Source of the DNA: Deinococcus yavapaiensis KR-236
Lineage (GTDB): Bacteria > Deinococcota > Deinococci > Deinococcales > Deinococcaceae
Direction: 5' to 3'
Assembly (NCBI RefSeq): GCF_003217515.1
Contig: NZ_QJSX01000009.1
Location: 143,006-203,316 of the forward strand
DNA length: 60,311 nt
In this document: in pieces, positions 45,159 to 52,987 of the stretch
Position numbering within the stretch: the stretch's first letter is position 1
How the letters are laid out: every line of letters begins with the position of its first letter
Program-made: the position numbers and the translations under genes
The notes under the pieces: model-generated
Database searches by the model: none
What the model saw: the letters and a program-made list of their open reading frames with translations, nothing else
Told to the model about the DNA's origin: nothing

Positions 45159-46028
45159 ATGCCGCACGTTTTGCGAACCGACCGCCTTCGAGTCACCGTC
45201 GCTCCCGAAATCGGCGCGAGCCTCGCGTCCTTTCACGCCACGATCGGCGACGAGACCCTCCCCGTCCTGAGAGACGCACCTCGCGACGCCTTGACCGGGC
45301 ACACGGCCTCTCCCCTGTCGAGCTTCACCCTCGCGCCCTTCGGCAATCGCCTCGAGAATGCGCGGTTCACCTTCGAAGGCGAGACATTCCAGCTTCGCGC
45401 GACGTCATCCGACGGCACGACGCAGCACGGCGACGTCCGCAACCGACCGCATACGGTCGTGGAGGCATCGGAGACGCGTCTCTTGTGCCAATTCGACTCG
45501 CGCTCCGTCCCCGACTTCAACTTCCCCTTCCCGATCTTCCTTCGCACGACCTTCGAGGTGGACGACAACGCCCTCGTCCAGACGTTGGAACTCACGAACG
45601 TCGGCGACCGAGCCATGCCCGCCGGACTCGGCCTGCATCCGTACTTCGTGGGCGGAGCGGACTTGCGCTTCGATGCCCAAGGCTTCTACGACGAGCTCAT
45701 TCCCACGAAGGGCATGGCGCCCGTTCCGCCCGAACTCGACTTTTCCTCCTCCCGACCCGTTCTGGACGGCGTCAATCACGTCTTCGCGAGCTTTGGCGGG
45801 ACGGCGACGCTCTCGTATCCGGCGCACACGGTCGAGATCGCCGCCGATCCTGTCTTCACGCACCTCGTCGTGTTCGCCGCGCCCGACGGCTCGACCGCCG
45901 TGGAGCCCATGACCCACGCCTCGAACGCCTTCAACCTTCACGAGCGCGGCGTCGAAGGCGTCGGATTCCAGCGCCTCGACGTCGGTCAGACACTGAGAGG
46001 GTCGGTTCGGATTTCAGTCGGCCGGTAG
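45159..46028 (+). CDS. Aldose 1-epimerase family protein
   Basis: 289 aa. A galactose mutarotase-like beta-sandwich with H87 region HGDVRNRPH, catalytic GLGLHPYF and the Glu in EPMTHASNAFN. It interconverts sugar anomers; the substrate is not certain (YeaD-like glucose-6-phosphate epimerases are related). Its 3' end overlaps the convergent aldo/keto reductase by 15 bp. Confidence 0.85.
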   Translation: MPHVLRTDRLRVTVAPEIGASLASFHATIGDETLPVLRDAPRDALTGHTASPLSSFTLAPFGNRLENARFTFEGETFQLRATSSDGTTQHGDVRNRPHTVVEASETRLLCQFDSRSVPDFNFPFPIFLRTTFEVDDNALVQTLELTNVGDRAMPAGLGLHPYFVGGADLRFDAQGFYDELIPTKGMAPVPPELDFSSSRPVLDGVNHVFASFGGTATLSYPAHTVEIAADPVFTHLVVFAAPDGSTAVEPMTHASNAFNLHERGVEGVGFQRLDVGQTLRGSVRISVGR

Positions 46029-46988
46029 GTACCAGTTCTTGTCCCAGCCGTGCGCGTACAGCTTCTCGACTTGCTCGGCGGGCAACGCTTGCCCGTCGGC
46101 GAGCTTCACGTTGCGCTCCACGTTTCGCACGCTTCGCATTCCGACGATCACCGTGCTGACGGCAGGATGGGCGAGGGTGAACCGAAGCGCCGTCTCGGGC
46201 AGTTGCTCGGTCGTGATTCCGAGGTCGGCCTCGATGGCACGCAAGTGCTCTTGAAGCTCCGCTTTACGGTTGCCTCCGAAGTACGAACGGCGAAAGTCAC
46301 CCTCGGGAAACGACGTTTCCGGCGTGATCGTCCCGGTGAGGCTTCCCTCGTCGAGCGCCACGCGTACGATCACACCGACGTCGAGTTCACGGCACGCGTC
46401 CAGCAGACGATTCCTCGGCCCTTGATCGAAGACGTTGTAGATGACCTGCACGGTATCGCACAGCCCCGTCTCGAGAAGTCGAATGGCGTTTTCAGGTTGA
46501 TGGTCGTTGATGGACACGCCCCAAAACTTGATCTTGCCGTCGCGCTTGAGCTGCGCGACGGCGTCCTGCCAATCGCCTTGCCCGACCCAATCGTCGTTCC
46601 ACACGTGAAACTGCTGCACGTCGATCGAGTCGAGACCAAGGTGGCGCAAACTCCGCTCGGTACACTCGATCACGTACTCGCCCGGAAAGACGTCCTCGAC
46701 CTTCGAGCCCTCGCGCGCAGGCCACACGCGGTTTTTCGGCGGCACCTTCGTGGCGACGATCGTTCCGGGATGCCTGCTCGCCGCCTGTCCCACGAGCGTC
46801 TCCGAATGCCCCTCATTGTAAGCGAGCGCCGTGTCGATGAAGGTACCGCCAAGCTCCAAAAAGCGGTCCAGGGCGCGCAAGCTTTCGTCGTCCTTGGCGC
46901 CGATCCATTGCGCTCCGCCGATGCCCCAGGCACCGAATCCGATTTCCGAGACTTGCAAACCCGTTCGTCCGAGGGTGCGTTTGTGCAT
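46014..46988 (-). CDS. Aldo/keto reductase
   Basis: 324 aa. NADPH-dependent TIM-barrel oxidoreductase: FIDTALAYNEGHSE (catalytic Asp and Tyr), VATKV (Lys), QQFHVW (His) and the C-terminal VIVGMRS nucleotide-binding block. Substrate unknown. ATG 46988 (MHKRTLGRTGLQ) follows TACAAC by 6 nt; the 19 codons in frame upstream are not family-like. Confidence 0.9.
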   Translation of the reverse strand: MHKRTLGRTGLQVSEIGFGAWGIGGAQWIGAKDDESLRALDRFLELGGTFIDTALAYNEGHSETLVGQAASRHPGTIVATKVPPKNRVWPAREGSKVEDVFPGEYVIECTERSLRHLGLDSIDVQQFHVWNDDWVGQGDWQDAVAQLKRDGKIKFWGVSINDHQPENAIRLLETGLCDTVQVIYNVFDQGPRNRLLDACRELDVGVIVRVALDEGSLTGTITPETSFPEGDFRRSYFGGNRKAELQEHLRAIEADLGITTEQLPETALRFTLAHPAVSTVIVGMRSVRNVERNVKLADGQALPAEQVEKLYAHGWDKNWYLPAD

Positions 46989-46994
46989 GCCGAC

Positions 46995-47000
46995 GTTGTA
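46995..47000 (-). promoter_or_regulatory. Leaderless-type -10 element TACAAC
   Basis: 6 nt before the ATG of the aldo/keto reductase gene. Confidence 0.4.
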
Positions 47001-47088
47001 CTCCCGCCGCCACCCAGACGAAGGTGGAGTAAGTCGCATCTTCACCGTGGAGCGTCTTCACATGGGAATTACAAGTGACGGCAGACCC

Positions 47089-47116
47089 TTGAAACTCACG
47101 GGGAAACGAGTAAACT
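47089..47116 (+). promoter_or_regulatory. Promoter of the primary sigma gene
   Basis: TTGAAA (47089-47094), 16 nt, TAAACT (47111-47116). Transcription would start near 47123, giving a leader of about 130 nt. Confidence 0.65.
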
Positions 47117-47129
47117 GAACATCCTGTCT

Positions 47130-47159
47130 GAAGGCGTCCCCGATTCGGTGGGCGCCTTC
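47130..47159 (+). promoter_or_regulatory. Leader hairpin of the sigma gene
   Basis: GAAGGCGTCCC and GGGCGCCTTC pair (one bulge) around a 9-nt loop, a few nt after the predicted transcription start. There is no T-run. It probably stabilises the 5' end or controls expression. Confidence 0.55.
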
Positions 47160-47255
47160 ATCACCGACACGAACTCCCAACAGCAAACGTCCTGGACGCC
47201 CCGCAAGACCGTCGAAGTCGTCCTTTCTCAATTGTCCTGACAAGCGAGTGCATCC

Positions 47256-48590
47256 ATGACCCAACCCGCGATTCGAAAACGAGTTCGCGCCGGCGCTCCC
47301 GTGGCGTCCGAACGCGTTCAAACCTCTCCGACGACCCTTCCGGCGCCCGCCTCCGTCACCGAGGCGCCCGCCGCGACTCCGCCCAGCACGGGCGCCGTTC
47401 CCACGCCGAAGCGCACCACCTCGAAAAGCTCCACGACGACCGCCAAGAAGGCGGCGGCGAAGAGCACGGGAACGAAAACCTCGACGGCCAAGAGCACGGC
47501 CGCGAAGACGGCCGCCCGCTCCACCAAGACGACCCGCGCGGGTGAATCCTCGTTCGCGGCGGTCGTGGACCCTGCCACCGAGCCCGACCTCGACTTTCTC
47601 GAACTCGAAGCCGCCGAGCTCGACGCCGACACGTCCGAGGAAGAGGAGGAAGTCGCGGCGAGCGCCGTCCTGAGCGACGACCCGCTGCGTCAGTACTTCG
47701 CCGACATCGCCCGCGTGCCCCTGCTCACGTACGAGGAGGAAATCAACCTCGCGCGTCGTTACGAGGAAGGCGAGCTCGCCCGCAAGCAACTCGACGTGAC
47801 GCCCGACCTTGACGACCGCGAGCGTCGCCGTCTGCGCGCCCTCGTCATCGACGGCGAAGCGGCCAAGGCGGGCCTCGTGGAGGCGAACTTGCGCCTCGTC
47901 GTGTCCATCGCCAAGAAGTCCGCCAACCGCGGCTTGAGCCTCTCGGACCTTATTCAAGAAGGCAACTCCGGCCTCATTCGCGCTGTGGAGAAGTACGAGT
48001 ACCGTCGCGGCTTCAAGTTCTCCACGTACGCCACGTGGTGGATTCGCCAATCCGTCAACCGCGCCCTCGCCGACCAGTCGCGCACCATCCGCGTGCCCGT
48101 GCACATGGTCGAGACGATGACGCGCGCCGCGCGTATCACGCGGATGCTGGAGCAGGAACTGTCGCGCGAGCCCAGCACCGAGGAAGTCGCCGAGGCGCTC
48201 GGTCCGGGCTGGGACGCCGCGAAGGTGCAAGAAGTTCAGCGCATCGCGTGGGATCCCGTCTCGCTCGAAGCGCCCGTCGGCAGTGAAGGCGACACCTTCG
48301 TCGGGGACTTCATCGCGGACGATAATTTCGGCACGCCCGCCGAACGCAGCGACCGCGCGATGCTCTCCGAGGAGCTCGAAGCCGCCCTCGGCACCTTGTC
48401 CGAACGCGAAGCGCTCATCCTCAAGTTGCGCTCGGGCCTCATGGACGGACACGAGCACACGTTGGAGGAAGTCGGCAACCAGCTGGGCCTCACGCGTGAA
48501 CGCGTTCGCCAACTCGAAGCGAAGGCGATCAAGAAGTTGCGCGCGCTGGAGCAAGAATCCCAAAAGCTGTACGACTACTTGCAAGAGTGA
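47256..48590 (+). CDS. rpoD: Primary RNA polymerase sigma factor
   Basis: 444 aa. Regions 1.2-4.2 are complete: DPLRQYFADIARVPLLT (1.2), DLIQEGNSGLIRAVEKYEY and FSTYATWWIRQSV (2.x, -10 binding), and TLEEVGNQLGLTRERVRQLE (4.2, -35 binding). In place of the acidic region 1.1 it has a ~115-residue N-terminus rich in Ala, Thr and Lys (Lys/Thr run about 50-95) followed by an acidic stretch (about 110-135), as in other Deinococcus-Thermus sigma factors. The frame's start (MTQPAIRKR) has only a weak SD. Confidence 0.96.
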   Translation: MTQPAIRKRVRAGAPVASERVQTSPTTLPAPASVTEAPAATPPSTGAVPTPKRTTSKSSTTTAKKAAAKSTGTKTSTAKSTAAKTAARSTKTTRAGESSFAAVVDPATEPDLDFLELEAAELDADTSEEEEEVAASAVLSDDPLRQYFADIARVPLLTYEEEINLARRYEEGELARKQLDVTPDLDDRERRRLRALVIDGEAAKAGLVEANLRLVVSIAKKSANRGLSLSDLIQEGNSGLIRAVEKYEYRRGFKFSTYATWWIRQSVNRALADQSRTIRVPVHMVETMTRAARITRMLEQELSREPSTEEVAEALGPGWDAAKVQEVQRIAWDPVSLEAPVGSEGDTFVGDFIADDNFGTPAERSDRAMLSEELEAALGTLSEREALILKLRSGLMDGHEHTLEEVGNQLGLTRERVRQLEAKAIKKLRALEQESQKLYDYLQE

Positions 48591-48604
48591 CGCGCCGATG
48601 CGCG

Positions 48605-48631
48605 AAAGCTCCCCTCCCGGGGAGCTTTTTT
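48605..48631 (+). terminator. Rho-independent terminator of the sigma gene
   Basis: AAAGCTCCCC-TCCC-GGGGAGCTTT followed by TTT, 15 nt after the stop. Confidence 0.9.
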
Positions 48632-48653
48632 GTTTCGACGCCACGATCCTTCG

Positions 48654-49619
48654 CTACGTCCCCCGCGAGGTGTTCGTCAGCACCTCCAACGCGCGGTGGT
48701 GATCGGCGTAGAACGACTCGGGCGCGGCGAGAGCGTCCGACAAGTTCCACCACTCGCCGCCGTTCGTCGGCTCGGCGTCGACTTCGTACGCGAGCATCAC
48801 CTCCCGGCCGAGCAGGCTCCGGTCGGGATGATCGAAGATGCGGCAAAGCGACACATCGACGTCCACGTTCAAGTACCGCCGTAAGGACGCCTCGGCGCCC
48901 AGGCGTTCGAACAGCCGACCTCCCGGCAAAGTCCACAGCCCCGAGTTCGGGCGTTCGTCACGGCGTTTCAACCACACGCGGTCCCCTCGGCGTACGAGGG
49001 CGTGCACACTCAGGAACGTCGGCGGAACCGGCGCGTTCACGAACGCGGCGTGCCAACGGCGCACAAAGGCGTCGTCGTCACGCAACTCCGCGAAGGCGCT
49101 TTGCTCGCTAAAGACTTTAAGGAACGTCGCGACGGGCGGCGGGACGAGCCGTTCGATCGTGCCGAAGTCGAGATCGAACAGGGCTCGGCGCACGCGCGTC
49201 GCGCTGAGGTCCGACTTCACCCGCGTCGGCAAGTACGGCCAGTCGGGGAATTCCCGCAGGTACGTGCTGCTCGCGTCCTTCTCGTGCCCGATCAAGGCGA
49301 CGCGCGTCGCGCCGAGCGCCCGACGCGCGACCTCTTCACGCACGGCGCGTGCCCAGAGCCGCATGTCGTACAAGTCGCGCACCCCGCCGAACACGAAACG
49401 CTCGCGCGGCACCCCCGCGTAGTCCAGCGCCACCGCGATCATTTCCCGTCGTTCCTCGTCGGTGAAGGGGTTCTTCGGGGTTCGCGCGCTCCTCGTGGAC
49501 CCCAAGACGATCACGAGGACGTCGACGCGCGCGAGGGCTTCAAGCATCACGGCGAGGTGCGTGGTGTGCGGCGGTTGAAAGCGCCCGACGAACACGCCGT
49601 GCGAGAACGCGGACGTCAC
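48654..49619 (-). CDS. nadM: NMN adenylyltransferase / Nudix-like protein (paralogue 2)
   Basis: 321 aa, the same two-domain architecture as the protein at 8512-9540. The nucleotidyltransferase half is intact (GRFQPPHTTH and SDLSATRVRR). The Nudix half keeps the GG start (LPGGRLFERLG) but the catalytic REUxEExG stretch is RYLNVDVDV, so none of the three expected Glu is in place: probably inactive as a hydrolase. The GTG start overlaps the pncB stop by 4 nt, so it is coupled to nicotinate salvage. Confidence 0.85.
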   Translation of the reverse strand: MTSAFSHGVFVGRFQPPHTTHLAVMLEALARVDVLVIVLGSTRSARTPKNPFTDEERREMIAVALDYAGVPRERFVFGGVRDLYDMRLWARAVREEVARRALGATRVALIGHEKDASSTYLREFPDWPYLPTRVKSDLSATRVRRALFDLDFGTIERLVPPPVATFLKVFSEQSAFAELRDDDAFVRRWHAAFVNAPVPPTFLSVHALVRRGDRVWLKRRDERPNSGLWTLPGGRLFERLGAEASLRRYLNVDVDVSLCRIFDHPDRSLLGREVMLAYEVDAEPTNGGEWWNLSDALAAPESFYADHHRALEVLTNTSRGT

Positions 49620-51061
49620 GAGTGCAAGGAGGCCTCGAGCTCGGCGATTTTGCGCGAACGCAAGTCTTGCAGCTTCTCGCTGAGCCCGACGCGGTAGACG
49701 TGCGGATTGAGCAGACGCGTGGTTCCCTCGGGAAGATTGGCGAGGTCGTTCGCCGCGCGGTCACGTAGGACGGCGAGCTCCTCACGGTCGTGCGTGCGCT
49801 GCCCGTCTCTCATCACGACTTGGCGTGCGTCCTCGACTTCGACGTTCGAGGGAATGCGCGTGCGATTGAGAGGATTTTGCGGATCCGTGACGAGCTGGCT
49901 CGGACGCACATCCTCACCTTCGAGGGCGACGACGTCCAGCAAGGCGCGGCCGTCGCGCCGCACGCGCAAGACGCGCTTGCGGCCCGGCACGGTACTCTTC
50001 GCTCGGTCCGCCGTAAGTTTCATCTTCGGCGTTCCGGCGAGGTCCACGAGCTTGTACACGCCTCCGAGCGCGCCTCCGCCCGGCCCGCCGCCCGTCACGA
50101 GGCGAGTGCCGACTCCGAACACGTCCACGCGTCCACCTTCGCGAATGACCGAGTCGATGACGAACTCGTCGAGGTCGTTCGACGCGACGACGCGTACGTC
50201 CGCCAAGCCTGCCGCGTCGAGCGCTTCGCGGCACTTGCGACTGAGGTACGCGAGGTCGCCCGAGTCGAGCCGTACCCCTCGAAGTCGCTGTCCCCTGGCC
50301 TTCATCTCCAGCCCGACGCGAATGGCGTTGGGCAGGCCGCTCGCCAAGGTGTCGAAGGTGTCGATCAGCAAGGTGCAATCGTTCGGAAAAGCGGCGGCGT
50401 AAGCGCGAAAGGCGTCGAGTTCGGACGCGAAGGCTTCCACCCAAGCGTGCGCGTGCGTGCCCACCACGGGAATTCCGAAGGCCATGCCCGCCTCGACGTT
50501 CGAAGTGCCCGTCGCGCCTCCCACGAAGGCGGCCCGCGTCGCCGAGTCCGCGCCATCGGGTCCCTGAGCGCGGCGAGCACCGAACTCCACGACGCTTCCC
50601 GCCCGCTCTCCGTTCGCGGCGGTGAGGACGGCTCGGCTCGCTTTCGTCGCGACGAGTGTCTGGAAGTTCAAGACGTTCAACAACGCCGTCTCCACGAGTT
50701 GCCCTTCACCGAGAGCGCCCGTGACGGTCAGCAACGGCTCGTTCGGAAAGACCACGCGGCCTTCGGGAAAGGTCGTGACGGTCGCGCGAAAGCGCCAATC
50801 GCGCAGGTACGCCAAAAACGTCTCGTCGAACAAGCCCAAGCCGCGCAGGTAGGCGAGGTGTACGTCCTCGAAGCGCCAGCTCTCCAGCATCGACAACGCC
50901 GTCTCCAACCCGGCCCACACGGCGTAGCCGCCTTCGAAGGGGGCGCGGCGGATGTACAAGTCGAAGGTCGCTTCCTGCTCGTGCAGACCGTGACGCAAGT
51001 ACCCGGCGAGCATCGTAAGTTGATAGAGGTCGGTGAACAGGGGGCTGACGACGTCCGTCAC
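49616..51061 (-). CDS. pncB: Nicotinate phosphoribosyltransferase
   Basis: 481 aa. Converts nicotinate and PRPP to NaMN. It has the N-terminal LFTDLYQLTMLAGYL, TGTSNVEAGMAFGIP followed by GTHAHAW with the active-site His, RLDSGDLAYLS, and a GVYKLV block. The frame extends 42 codons further upstream, but those codons run through the terminator of the upstream gene, so I start at GTG 51061, where homology begins; GATCCT 6 nt upstream may be a leaderless -10. It supplies NaMN for NAD and, indirectly, for CobT. Confidence 0.92.
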   Translation of the reverse strand: MTDVVSPLFTDLYQLTMLAGYLRHGLHEQEATFDLYIRRAPFEGGYAVWAGLETALSMLESWRFEDVHLAYLRGLGLFDETFLAYLRDWRFRATVTTFPEGRVVFPNEPLLTVTGALGEGQLVETALLNVLNFQTLVATKASRAVLTAANGERAGSVVEFGARRAQGPDGADSATRAAFVGGATGTSNVEAGMAFGIPVVGTHAHAWVEAFASELDAFRAYAAAFPNDCTLLIDTFDTLASGLPNAIRVGLEMKARGQRLRGVRLDSGDLAYLSRKCREALDAAGLADVRVVASNDLDEFVIDSVIREGGRVDVFGVGTRLVTGGGPGGGALGGVYKLVDLAGTPKMKLTADRAKSTVPGRKRVLRVRRDGRALLDVVALEGEDVRPSQLVTDPQNPLNRTRIPSNVEVEDARQVVMRDGQRTHDREELAVLRDRAANDLANLPEGTTRLLNPHVYRVGLSEKLQDLRSRKIAELEASLHS

Positions 51062-51067
51062 AAAGGT

Positions 51068-51073
51068 AGGATC
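51068..51073 (-). promoter_or_regulatory. Possible leaderless -10 GATCCT (pncB)
   Basis: 6 nt before the GTG at 51061. The first base deviates from TANNNT, so this is weak. Confidence 0.3.
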
Positions 51074-51139
51074 GCACGCGTTCAGGAACCGACGGCGGAG
51101 CTTCAAGGCCCGCTCAAGAAGCTCGAAAATCTCCTCGGT

Positions 51140-51173
51140 AAAAGGGCTCCCGGTCGGAACCGGGAGCCCTTTT
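51140..51173 (-). terminator. Strong terminator of the SLH gene
   Basis: AAAAGGGCTCCCGGT pairs perfectly with ACCGGGAGCCCTTTT around a 4-nt loop, 14 nt after the SLH-gene stop; the final T-run is part of the stem. It separates that gene from pncB. Confidence 0.9.
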
Positions 51174-51187
51174 GCGCGCAATTCCAC

Positions 51188-52687
51188 TTAGAAGAAGATC
51201 TTGAGGCCCGCCTTCGCGCCGAGACCGAAGCCGCCCGTGGCGGTCGAAGCGAGGTTCGTGCCGACGCCCGCGTTGCTGAGGTAGTAGCGGGGCGTCGCTT
51301 CGGCGAAAGCGCCGATGGTGTCCGTGAAGCGCAAGTCGACGCCCGCGATGCCCTGCACGAAAATGTCGGTCGCTTGATCGGTCGCGCCCGCGTTGTTCGC
51401 GTTGGAACGCGCGCTGGAGTAGGAGATTCCGGCGCCCGCGCCGACGTACGGTGACAAAAAGCCGCTGCCGAGGGTGAAGGTGGTGCCGAGCTCTCCTTCG
51501 AGAGCGTTCGTGTCCGGTTGGTAGTTCACGCCGAGACGCAAGCCGAGACCGCCGAACACTTGCGTGTTCCCGACGAGGATGCCGTACCCGATCGGCACGT
51601 TGCCCGCGAGGAGGCCGCCCGAAGAGGCGTTGATGCCGACGAACGTGGTCGGCCGAGCGGCGACACCGAAGTCTCGACCGGGGGCCTCGGTGACGACGAC
51701 CGTGGTGCCCGTCCCGGGATTCACGGCGACGCCCGTGGACGGCGTCGTGGGAGTCGTCGCGGTGCTGGGAGTCGCGGGTGTCGTCGTCGTGGTCGTCGTG
51801 CTCGGCGTGGTGGCCATGGTGGTCGACGTGCTCGGCGCGGGAGGCGTCGTGGCCGTGGTCGTCGACGTGCTGGGAGCGGCAGGCGTGGTGGCCGTCTGGT
51901 TCACGCGCGCTTCGAGGGCGGCGATGCGCGCTTCGAGCGCCGTGGTATTCGCCGCGGCGCCCGCCGGGCCAGCCGGACCTTGAGCGCCCGCGGGACCGGC
52001 GGGGCCAGCCGGACCTTGAGCGCCCGCGGGACCAGCGGGACCGGCAGGACCTTGAGCGCCCGCGGGGCCGACATCCCCGGCAGGGCCGGCCGGACCTTGA
52101 GCACCGGCGGGGCCCGCCGGTCCTTGAGCGCCCGCGGGACCGGCTGGAGCGGTCGTCGGCAAGGCGCGCACTTGAGCTTCGAGCGCCGCGATTCGGTCTT
52201 GCAGCGCGGCGGTGTTGGACGACTGCGACAGCGCCTGGATTTGTTGCTCCAAGGCGGCGATGCGCGCTTGCTGCTCGGTGGAGGCGCGCTCCAGGTCGGT
52301 CACGCGCGCCGAGACGGCGGCGAGCTCCGTCGACACTTCCTGCATGCCCCGCGTGATGGTGGCAAGCTCGTCGGGATTGAGCTGATTCAGGTTGCCGCTT
52401 TGCAGCAGCCGGAAGAAAATCAGGGCCGCCTCGTAGCGCGTGAGGTTTTGGCTGCCGCGGAAGGTGCCGTCGGGGAATCCTTGAATCAGCCCTCGCTGCA
52501 CGATGAAGTTCACGGCGTCACGCGCCCAGTGACCGGCAGGCACGTCCGTGAATTGCACGGGAGCCTGGGTGGTCGTTGAAGTCGTCTGGGTCGTGGTCTG
52601 CGTTTGGGTGGTCGTGTTGGTGCTCGTTTGAGCGCCGGCCACGCCGAGTCCGAGGGCCACCGTGAGGGCGAGCGATAGATGACGCAT
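51188..52687 (-). CDS. SLH domain - collagen-like - outer-membrane barrel protein
   Basis: 499 aa. Sec signal peptide (to GVAGA, about residue 19), a Thr/Gln-rich stretch (20-42), one SLH domain (about 44-97: FTDVPAGHWARDAVNFIV), a coiled coil (105-175), 22 Gly-X-Y triplets of the type GPAGAQ (about 181-245), a second short coiled coil, a Thr/Pro-rich linker (264-320) and a C-terminal ~150-residue beta-barrel ending in FF. SLH binds wall polymer and the barrel sits in the outer membrane, so the protein should tether the two across the periplasm, as SlpA does. AAGGAG is 4 nt before ATG 52687; an upstream in-frame start at 52741 is also possible. Confidence 0.85.
   Translation of the reverse strand: MRHLSLALTVALGLGVAGAQTSTNTTTQTQTTTQTTSTTTQAPVQFTDVPAGHWARDAVNFIVQRGLIQGFPDGTFRGSQNLTRYEAALIFFRLLQSGNLNQLNPDELATITRGMQEVSTELAAVSARVTDLERASTEQQARIAALEQQIQALSQSSNTAALQDRIAALEAQVRALPTTAPAGPAGAQGPAGPAGAQGPAGPAGDVGPAGAQGPAGPAGPAGAQGPAGPAGPAGAQGPAGPAGAAANTTALEARIAALEARVNQTATTPAAPSTSTTTATTPPAPSTSTTMATTPSTTTTTTTPATPSTATTPTTPSTGVAVNPGTGTTVVVTEAPGRDFGVAARPTTFVGINASSGGLLAGNVPIGYGILVGNTQVFGGLGLRLGVNYQPDTNALEGELGTTFTLGSGFLSPYVGAGAGISYSSARSNANNAGATDQATDIFVQGIAGVDLRFTDTIGAFAEATPRYYLSNAGVGTNLASTATGGFGLGAKAGLKIFF
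51953..52147 (-). repeat. Collagen-like DNA tandem repeat
   Basis: About 195 bp of short repeats encoding G-P-A, G-A-Q and related triplets, with longer near-identical units of ~36 bp. Such arrays change length easily by slippage. Confidence 0.85.
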
Positions 52688-52747
52688 TGATCTCCTTCCG
52701 AATGAGAAAGCGGATTTGCGGCGGACACCCGTCCGGCGCATGACCAC

Positions 52748-52753
52748 ACCGTA
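52748..52753 (-). promoter_or_regulatory. -10 element TACGGT of the SLH gene
   Basis: It sits 6 nt before an in-frame ATG (52741) and about 60 nt before the SD-preceded ATG (52687), so the same transcript could be read from either. Confidence 0.45.
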
Positions 52754-52974
52754 GGAAGATGCCGTGAGGGCGCCGTGAAGCAAAAAATCGACAGTTTCGA
52801 GGCGACCCGTCGCCTTCACGCCCTGTCATCAGATTGGAACCGTTCCGAAGCGTTCTTTACGCGCTAGACCGCGTTTTTACATTTGTCGACGACATGACTA
52901 ATGAGAGCTCGGATGAGAAGCTCCTCGGAATGCTCAAAACAGCGGCGGGTAGGTGAGAGCGGAAAGGGTCACCT

Positions 52975-52980
52975 TATACT
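52975..52980 (+). promoter_or_regulatory. Leaderless-type -10 element TATACT (deoD)
   Basis: Near-consensus, 7 nt before the ATG at 52988. Confidence 0.65.
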
Positions 52981-52987
52981 GCTCTCC

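Larger units (their letters stand above)
52688..52987. other. Divergent intergenic region, SLH gene / deoD
   Basis: Exactly 300 nt. It holds the SLH-gene leader with TACGGT (52753-52748) and, at the right end, the deoD -10. The middle (52755-52960) has a T-rich stretch near 52860-52885 but no gene and no strong dyad that I can defend. Confidence 0.4.

Noticed and set aside
47062..47118. 18-codon frame in the promoter region of rpoD
   Set aside because: It contains both hexamers of the rpoD promoter, so the rpoD transcript would not carry it; the SD is poorly spaced.
51062..51187. 42-codon N-terminal extension of pncB
   Set aside because: It runs through the terminator hairpin of the SLH gene at 51140-51173, and its residues are not part of the phosphoribosyltransferase fold.
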